Positions 56,672-64,000 of a stretch of 64,000 bases of DNA are shown piece after piece (the stretch's first letter is position 1; the number at the start of each line of letters is the position of its first letter). The stretch is from Rhododendron vialii (Eukaryota > Streptophyta > Magnoliopsida > Ericales > Ericaceae): NCBI RefSeq assembly GCF_030253575.1, contig NC_080559.1, positions 3,804,501 through 3,868,500 on the forward strand, written 5' to 3'. The notes under the pieces were generated by a model. The model did not search any database and was not told the DNA's origin. It worked only from the letters and a program-made list of their open reading frames with translations. The position numbers were made by a program, and so were the translations under genes.

Positions 56672-57677
56672 GTGATTTTCTTCATGAAGATGGAAATTGG
56701 TTATTCCAGTGGAAGGGTCCTATGAAGCCCTAGCAAGCAGCTGAGTCACGCAAAGCCAACAGGCCCAACACACAAAGGCTAATGGGTTAGACAGCGAAAA
56801 TGGACGCTACTTCTTTATTGTGGTTAGCTTATTCATTTGACAGTCTTGTGCAATTTCATTAAATTTTTATGTCTTGTGTGTCAATTGTGACAGTCAAGCA
56901 GTGAGCCACCCGGTTCTTCTGTGGATTGAAATGACTCACATATATGTGTATATATGTATATATACATGGTCCAATTTTGAATTTTCCTTTTTCAGTACTT
57001 TCATCTGGCAGGATACATATTTTATGGCTTTTTTGACAACTCGGGCGTTCAGGACAGCTTACGCGCACATCCACAGTCGTTAGAGGACCAATCCCATATT
57101 CCACCAACGGGCCCATTTAAAGCCGAAGCTTTAATGGTAAACACCATTTTGTCTTGAATCTTTGCGTGCATGTCATAGTAGTTCCATGCATAGCTCATTG
57201 GAAATTTAAGTTAGAAAATATGCTTGTTAAGTCATTGTCCAGCTAAACATGTCCGACCCTGATGTCATACCTTACTTGAGTGTCGAGTATCCTACACGAG
57301 TAAAAATACATTTTGTAAGGATCCAGCTAACGTAGATGGCATTTGATTCTAAATGTGTGTTTCTGTTCACCTTGGTATACTGATTTCGCAAAGACGTTGA
57401 GATAGACTGTCCTAACATAACAGGACTATCGCATTTAATCATACCAAGACAGGACTATCGCATTTAATCATACCAAGAACAAACATTTTATGATACATCC
57501 TCTACTTTGATGATACCAAAACACACAATCAACAATCGCTTAAGATACACAACAGCGTCGTGAAGAATCTATACAACAGATAACTTTATACAAAGGAATC
57601 TTTGAAAACTTATTGTATTTGCTCTCCTCAATCCTAACGTCCCTAGGACTTCGAAAGCCAAAGGAACTCTTTTACCT
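56672..57677. other. Intergenic with reversed SINE tail
   Basis: Minus-strand Au-like tail at about 57070-57030 (GCGCGTAAGCTGTCCTGAAC). GACTATCGCATTTAATCATACCAAGA repeats twice in tandem near 57424-57479, 24-26 bases each. Confidence 0.45.
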
Positions 57678-57893
57678 ATGCGTACCTCTCTCTCTCTCTT
57701 TTTTTTCTTTCTGTTTTTGCTTTTAATCTACAACTTACCCAAATCTGCTATCTGGCTACATCCAAAACAGAAACTACAGTTTAATAGCTCTGATGAAGGC
57801 AGTAGTCTCTCTGTTCGAGAATTCCTCCCCAAGAAATATGCAGCTAAACCATCCAATTCGATTAAGTTTGAGCCCTTCAGACGTCCTCAATAG
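57678..57893 (+). CDS. Candidate small secreted peptide, 71 aa
   Basis: A single open frame with an N-terminal Met-Arg and a strong hydrophobic core (about residues 5-18, mostly Phe and Leu), fitting a signal peptide. The rest is a basic, hydrophilic tail ending EFLPKKYAAKPSNSIKFEP then FRRPQ. This layout (signal peptide, variable middle, short basic C-terminal segment) is that of plant peptide-hormone precursors, but it matches no family I can name: no CLE, IDA, PIP, CEP or cysteine-rich pattern. Caution: the hydrophobic part is encoded by a CTCTCT/TTTT low-complexity tract that could open by chance. Confidence 0.35.
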   Translation: MRTSLSLFFFFLFLLLIYNLPKSAIWLHPKQKLQFNSSDEGSSLSVREFLPKKYAAKPSNSIKFEPFRRPQ

Positions 57894-58166
57894 CTTCTCA
57901 TCGTTCAACCTGCACATTGATTAATGGTAGAATAATGAGAAACGCCCCTCTAGTTGAAGCCAGATAGAGCTCAAATTCTCACACTACGTCGTCTATTGTT
58001 TTGGAGTTACTTTTTCCTTTGGAGATTTAGTAAGATCCATTAAGGTGGCCAACTTAATTATATCTGTGATTTTTAGTCTTTTGGAGATCTAGGAGCACCA
58101 TTTAAGTGATGACTTTCGAAAAGTAACTATAAATGTAAAAATTGAGTATTGCTCTTAAGTCTTACC
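57894..58166. other. Convergent 3' flanks
   Basis: Short gap between the peptide candidate (+) and PICBP (-). Nothing else seen. Confidence 0.35.
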
Positions 58167-61100
58167 TTAAGCCTCAGGCAGTGGAACAACTGCTTCAAAA
58201 GCTTCCACTAGCATAGACACTCGTCTTTTCCGAGCAGGAGTTAGTTTAGTGACAATATGTTGAACCGCATAATCAAGCATCCATTGCTCCGCTTTTTTCT
58301 TCTCCGCCATTGATTGGTGCCTTAGATCGACCTTTTCTTCTTCTTTGCCAAGATTCACCGGTAGACTCTGTGTTGCCCGTAAATTTGGCTTCCTAGCTTT
58401 TTTCAGTGCCTTCATCGATCTTTTCAGAAGCATTAACTTTCTCAGTTTGCTCCAGTTTTTGAGCTTTTCCTGGTCAGATTTGTTTCCCTCCAGTGATACT
58501 GTATTCTCTTCATCCGAGGTAGGGATATTATCAGCTGCAAGCCCATTTTCTTTTTCTTTCTCTTCAGTTTTTCTGTATTGTCTACCATCTTTGGGAGAAT
58601 ATATTGGAGTTTCAATGCTTGAATCTTCAACATTGCCATGATTCGTTTCTGGAAGCTCCTGCTCCGTGATAATGTCACTAGCAACTGATTGAGAATCAGA
58701 TGAGTCATCGTTAACTTCTGGAGAAAGGATTTCCTTTATTGCTTCTCGCACAAGCTTAACAGCATCCCTCTGGCTGAATCCAATTCTCTGACCTCTTGAG
58801 CCTTCATTGTCAAATGAACCATTTTTCAAAAGACTTGTCTTGGGGTTGGGGCTATCTACCTGTTCATCTTCATCCTCTCCAGCAGGGAGCTGGCTTTCAA
58901 CTTTCGTGGCAATATCTGATACAACGTGTTGACATAACAGGTGCCACATACTGATATGTTTCTGTTTGTCCAACTGGGTCTTGGAGTCTACTGCGGTAGT
59001 GCAATCTGTTTCAGGATATCCTTTCTTCTTTTCTTTGGTAGCCATCAATTGCTCATCAAGCTTCGTGTTTCTACTAGTCGATTCAGAACCATCTTTTAGA
59101 ATCTCCGAGCAAAAAGTTGTCACCCGATCTTCATGTATTGCTTCCTGCACATCTTTATCCTTGGCAACCTTCACACAAGAGGCATTCATATTGTGATTTG
59201 ACAACATGTGAATGTTATTAGCTAAGAAGCATGATATGAAGTTGACACAAAATAGACACATGGATGAGGCATATTTGAAGCATTAAGTTAGGAATACGTT
59301 GGAGCCATATCTAGTAGGAGTATAAAACATATAGGAAGATTATAGATTCTTGTGAAAATGAAATTATATTTGCATCCAATTTGTGATAAATGAAACGAAT
59401 GATTATGGAGACATAAGATCAATAAACTCACTAAATATGGATTTAATAACTCGGTTCTTTTTCTTTCTTGAACAAGGCTTATTACTTGAAAAGGGTGAAC
59501 TCCAAATGAGGTTGTCCCATGGAAAATGTATGCTGACCTCCTAACATGTCCCCAAAATGTCCTAACGTATCCAACAAATACAAAACATATAATAAAGCAT
59601 CAGGACAATAGAGGATTTTCAACTAGGGGAATGCAGAGGTCACTTACGTTAGACTTCTCTTTGGTGATGGTAGATTGAATAGGCCCTATATCGAGATTAG
59701 ATGTGACAATATCCTCGGCTTCTTTTTTTGCTTCCATGAGTTCAGAATCACACTTATCCCGTTCACTTTCGCTGCAACCTTCAGGATTAGTATCTTTGTA
59801 CTCACGATACGTCACCTGAATCTGTGGTGTCCCAGATGTTGGAGCCACTGTTTCGAATGCTTTCACAAGTAGTGCCACTTTTCGTTTTTGTTTTGGAGCC
59901 AGTTCACTTATGACCTTCTGAAGTGCATAATCAAGCATCAACTCCTCTGTGTTTTTCCTCTCATTCATCATTTGATGCCTTAAAGAAACCTCTTCAGCTT
60001 CTGCACTAGGCTTTAACTGTAAAAGCCTTGGTTTCTTTGGGTTAAATTTCTTCACCTTCTCCAGTTTCTTGACAAATCTCTTGAGAAGGATCAATTTCTT
60101 CAGATTAGACCAACCCTTGGGTGTTTTCTTCTCGGATTGTGCTTTTGATGCTGCTTTCTCATTTTCTGATTCTGAGATATTTGTAGTTGTAAGACTTGTC
60201 CCTTGTTGACTGAATGACACATTATCCCTGACCATATTGCTGTTGCGATCCATGGAACCATCTCTAGCAGAATCGATGGGAGTTGAAACGTTCTGCTCCC
60301 CACCTTCGCTGTGGCTCTTTTCTATCACCTCTTGGTCTGAAGTTATTTCACTAGTAACTGATTGATCATCAGATGACTGGTCTTGTAGTTCAGGAAGAAG
60401 AATTTTCTCGATTGCCTCTCTCACCAACTTGATGGCAAACATTTTCCGGAGTTCAACCTCTTGACATTCTGTGCCATGACATTCCATTCCTGTACTTTGC
60501 TCCCAAGCACTTGAGTCCAGACATGAATGCGAATTTTCTGTTGCAGCCAATGTGTTGGTCTCACCCACTTGCTCTTCGTTGTCTTTACGGAGGCTTTTGC
60601 TTTTGCCTTCCACAGAAAGGCCTTCTACCATATGTTGATGGATCAAATGCCACATGCTTACATGCTTCTCTTTCTCAAGCTCGGTTTTGTATGCTTCGTG
60701 ACTGCTATTATCAGGTTCAGTATCATTGACTCGATGAAATTGTTGAATTGATTCATTGTCTGGCTCAGAGTCTCTGTCCTTCTGTTCTTCCGCTTCAGTG
60801 AGTTCCTCGATAGGGCCACAACCACGAGCAGAAGAAGTCATGATGTTTTCTGCTGCTGCTTTGGCACTATCATCTGTAGTTGTTCTCTTTGTTGCAATAG
60901 TGAATTCACCCACTTCCAACTTTTCTCTATTTGATTCTGGATCGTCTTCGTTGCACAAATCTGAATTTTAGTTTGAAATTTCATCAGAAGAATTGCTGAG
61001 AACTTATAGAAATGTGGCATGTCCCTTGTGTAATTGAGCCTTTGTCTTTCAAGTTTATAACTTATAGAATGTTGCATTAGACGATGTAATTTATGATGCA

Positions 61101-64000
61101 TCGATTAATGCATTTTTTCTTAAAAGACAGATGTATGGTTTATTTTATTAGGTTTGGTTGGAATTATGTGATATCTACTTCATATGTTTAACGTCTCCTG
61201 GGCATGTAGTGTTCTTTGTTTAGGAAACATGTCTGTAAAAGTGTCGGTATCATGTTGCGAGTCCCTGCTACTAGTAGGTCAACAAGGCTTCAAGAGGTGT
61301 GCTGGTAAACATGATTCAGTGGAAATAGAATGCTTACCAGTGAGGGTGGACTCTTTGTTGTCTGTGGTTGAAGAGGTAATCTTGTCACTACCATCTGCAG
61401 TTTGGCCAGTTCGAGCAGAATCGTCTTGTTTTCCATCCACAGGTACCTACATACCGAAAGAGCTCACAATTTTCATCTGACTTCAAGCAGAACATGTTCA
61501 AGAATTATGGCCCTGTTTGGCTTCAGTTCTCAAATTTTGTTTATGTCTTCACTTACAGGAAAACAATAGAGCTGTTTAGTTTGAAATCTTGAGTCTTAAG
61601 GAATTCTTCAAAAAAGAACCTATTTTCCATTAAGAATCAAAATATGGTTTTATAGAATCCAAGTTTCAAGAAAAAATAAAATCTATGGGGTTATATTCTC
61701 GAAAACCATCTTCGCTAAAACTTGGAGAGGATATGGAAATGAAGCGTATTTTTCGTTTCCAAAAACCGTATCTAAAAGGGGTTCTGCAAAACTGAATATG
61801 AAAACTCAAATTAAGAACAAGAGTATGAATCTTTAACGAAAGCCAAGGAGATCACTTACATCAAGTCTCTTCTCAATTTTCAGCTGAATCTGCTCTTCAT
61901 CTGATGATGGAGCCATTGTTTCGAAGGCCCTTATAAGCAGTTCCACCTTCCTTTTCTGAGTTGGAGCCAGTTCACTCACTGCCTGTTGAAGTGCATAGTC
62001 TAGCATCCACTCCTCAGAACTTCTCTTCCGATCGATCATTCGAGGCTTCAGATGATTCTTTTCTGCTTCTGGGCTAGGCTCCGAGGGCAAATGCTGAGCC
62101 TTCTGTGGGTCATATTTTCGCACCTTTTCCAGTGCCTTGACAAATCTCTTAAGAATGATCAACTTCTTTAGATTACTCCAGCTGTTGGGTGCTTTCTTTT
62201 TCTGCATTTTTTCTCCCTCATTCGTCGCCCCTGTCGAGTTTGAAATGCTTAGTTTCTCACCTTCACCAAGGTTGTCATCCAAGATCTCTTGTTCGGGACC
62301 GAAATCACAAGTAACCGACCGGTCATCAGACGACTGGTCTTCAACTTCCGGAAGTAGGATCTTCTCAATTGCTTCTCTCACCACCTTGGTTGCATACGTC
62401 TTCCGGATTTCAATCTCTTGATCATCTTGATCGCGGTTTCCAACACTCGTATCCCGATACGAATCTACGTTGGCCTCATCCCACTGCTTTTCCTCATGTT
62501 TTCCCTCAAGTAGCTGGTTTTCGATATGTTGGTGTACCAGGCGCCACAAGCTACTACGGTTCCTTGTATGAATGTGGGATTTTTGTACTTCATCGGTAGT
62601 GGAATTGGATTCAGAATTTCCCATCGTAGATTTCGTTACTGGTGGACCTTCTGGTTCACCCGGAACGAAATCTCTATCTCCATTGAGATTTCCCTGAAAA
62701 CCTCTCTCAGAGTACGATGCCTCGCCCAAAACAAGCTCAGCTACATTGTCATCTTTGTTTCCTTTGCTGGATCTTCCCAAAAACTCCATTCTCGGCGAGG
62801 CGTAGATTTGTACGGACAAATCAGAATCCACCTCTTTCCCTATGAAGATGACCGCTCGGCTTGCTTCAAGCAACTCCATTATATCACCGGGATATTTCCC
62901 TCTCATCGAGGATTGCCGCCTCGGCCTCATGCTCTTCTGGGTCTTCAACGGACGCCTCCTCTTCGATAACACCCGCTTCAATGGAGGCGCGGCGGAGGAA
63001 TGGTTATGCCCGTGGAGGGAGCAGTAGTTGTACGGGCAGACCTTCGCCGCCGCCGAACCTCTTTCGCGCTCTCTCTCCTCCACGCTCTGAGAGACTCTCG
63101 AGCTCTTGAGAGCCGACGAGCACGTGGCTTTGTTAACACTCGAGACTTCGGGAATTTGGGCGCAGTTCTTCACTACTGAAGGCTTCTTGGATTTGAAACT
63201 AGACTTGTTCATTAGAATCCTTAGAGGTCTCAAACTGGGTGTTCTTTTCAAAGTCTTCAAACTAGTAGTACCACCTCCATTACTAGATTCAGAATCAAGT
63301 AAACTTGCCCGTGAATGCATCTTTTTCCCCTCGGAAGTGCTTGTTGCCTTCAAAGAACTGGGAGATGGGTGGTGATCGAATCTTGATGTACCAAATTTGC
63401 TCTTCGGCTTCAGCTCCTTCTGAGTTTCAGCTCCTCTCCTCTTTCCCCTCTCCTGGTTCGAGCCAGACGACGAACCGACGGAGGCCCGATCGGATTCGTT
63501 TCCGTCCCGGTGGGGCATAACATAAGCATCAGCAAAGTTCGAAAACAGAGCAATTCTCGAGCTCTTCTTCTTCAATGGCCTATTTGACTTCAAACTAAGC
63601 ACCTTTCTTGGGTTTCCCAATGGCTTTGCGTACGGGAAAGAAACGGTATTTGGATTCCAGGGATCCGATTCCTTTTCTTCCTGCGAATTGTTTCTTTCAA
63701 AACTGGATTCAGAGTTGCTGGTTTCCTTCAAATGGGTTGGAGATGGAGTGGAGGAGAACTCAATTTGAGTTGGGTTTTCCGAGCTTGCATCATCACTGAC
63801 CGAGTCAACTGGTTGAACCAGCCGGGTTTTTGCCCATTTCCCAGATGGGTTTGTGGTTGACATTCTGGATAGCTTAATGGATCTACTCTTCTTCAGTTTC
63901 TTCTTTGACTCTGTTTCTCCCCTGTTTGGAGAAGACGATTCTATTTTCATGGAGTTTGATTTCTCTGACAGAAGGGAGAATCTTGGGAATTGATTTTTAA
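58167..64000 (-). CDS. PICBP: PICBP-like calmodulin-binding protein, three CaM modules (5' end cut by window)
   Basis: Exons: (64000)63950-61860, 61446-61338, 60960-59648, 59168-58167, with matching phases; 1504 aa from the first in-window Met. Arabidopsis PICBP is about 1,495 aa. The N-terminal half is basic and Ser-rich, with KVCPYNYCSLHGHNH and RRPLKTQKS typical of the family. Three similar modules follow, at the end of exon 1 and in exons 3 and 4. Each has W(H/R)L-x2-Q-H, VREAI-EIL-PE with SSD-QSV, then the basic W-S-L-KL-LLKR block and a C-terminal helix (MLDYA...L-P-KR-V-LL--AFE), the plant calmodulin-binding domain (PF07839). Roughly residues 590-680, 1015-1110 and 1400-1504. The frame is still open to the window edge, so the real start may be outside. 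Arabidopsis PICBP is pathogen-induced. Confidence 0.88.

Noticed and set aside
59600-60958. Separate 452-aa gene
   Set aside because: Splice sites on both sides join it in phase to flanking exons of the PICBP-like gene.

Overview
This is a nuclear genome window from a flowering plant, probably a eudicot. It has AT-rich intergenic DNA, GT-AG introns, plant-specific gene families (PICBP-type calmodulin-binding protein, cytokinin dehydrogenase, chloroplast-type C-terminal processing peptidase) and typical plant mobile elements (short-LTR Ty1/copia, tRNA-derived SINEs, MITEs). I cannot name the species. All exon models were read by eye from reading frames, splice sites and family conservation.

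Layout, left to right. 1-5.2 kb: repeats, including a foldback at the left edge and a possible Helitron-like unit holding a small spliced ORF. 5.2-12.0 kb: two PP2C-type phosphatase genes arranged head to head with the same four-exon structure. A MITE with a 9-bp target duplication sits between them, and an intact SINE lies in the last intron of the second. 12.4 kb: Tourist-like MITE. 13.0-13.3 kb (-): candidate 56-aa two-exon gene. 14.7-16.4 kb (+): decayed C-terminal processing peptidase pseudogene. 16.6-22.0 kb: complete Ty1/copia element with identical 149-bp LTRs, a 5-bp target duplication and an uninterrupted 1452-aa polyprotein. 24.1-25.1 kb (-): LINE remnant.

27.1-32.3 kb (-): U4/U6 snRNP protein PRP4 (SFM motif plus WD40 repeats). 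32.8-42 kb: gene-poor, with foldback MITEs, SINE tails and an LTR-like segment. 42.2-45.3 kb (+): CKX1-like cytokinin dehydrogenase, five exons. 45.7-48.5 kb (-): two-exon gene for a 138-aa conserved-looking protein of unknown function. 50.0-50.8 kb: compound satellite. 53.2-53.6 kb: long foldback element. 53.9-54.3 kb (-): candidate 125-aa gene with a well-placed TATA box. 55.5-56.7 kb: two copies of a large foldback repeat. 57.7 kb (+): possible 71-aa secreted peptide. 58.2-64.0 kb (-): PICBP-like gene with three calmodulin-binding modules, running to the right edge.

The genes do not form one pathway. The families cover phosphatase signalling (PP2C), pre-mRNA splicing (PRP4), cytokinin breakdown (CKX) and calcium/calmodulin signalling (PICBP). 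The least-described content is the set of small spliced or secreted ORFs and the many foldback elements, several with target-site duplications readable in the sequence.
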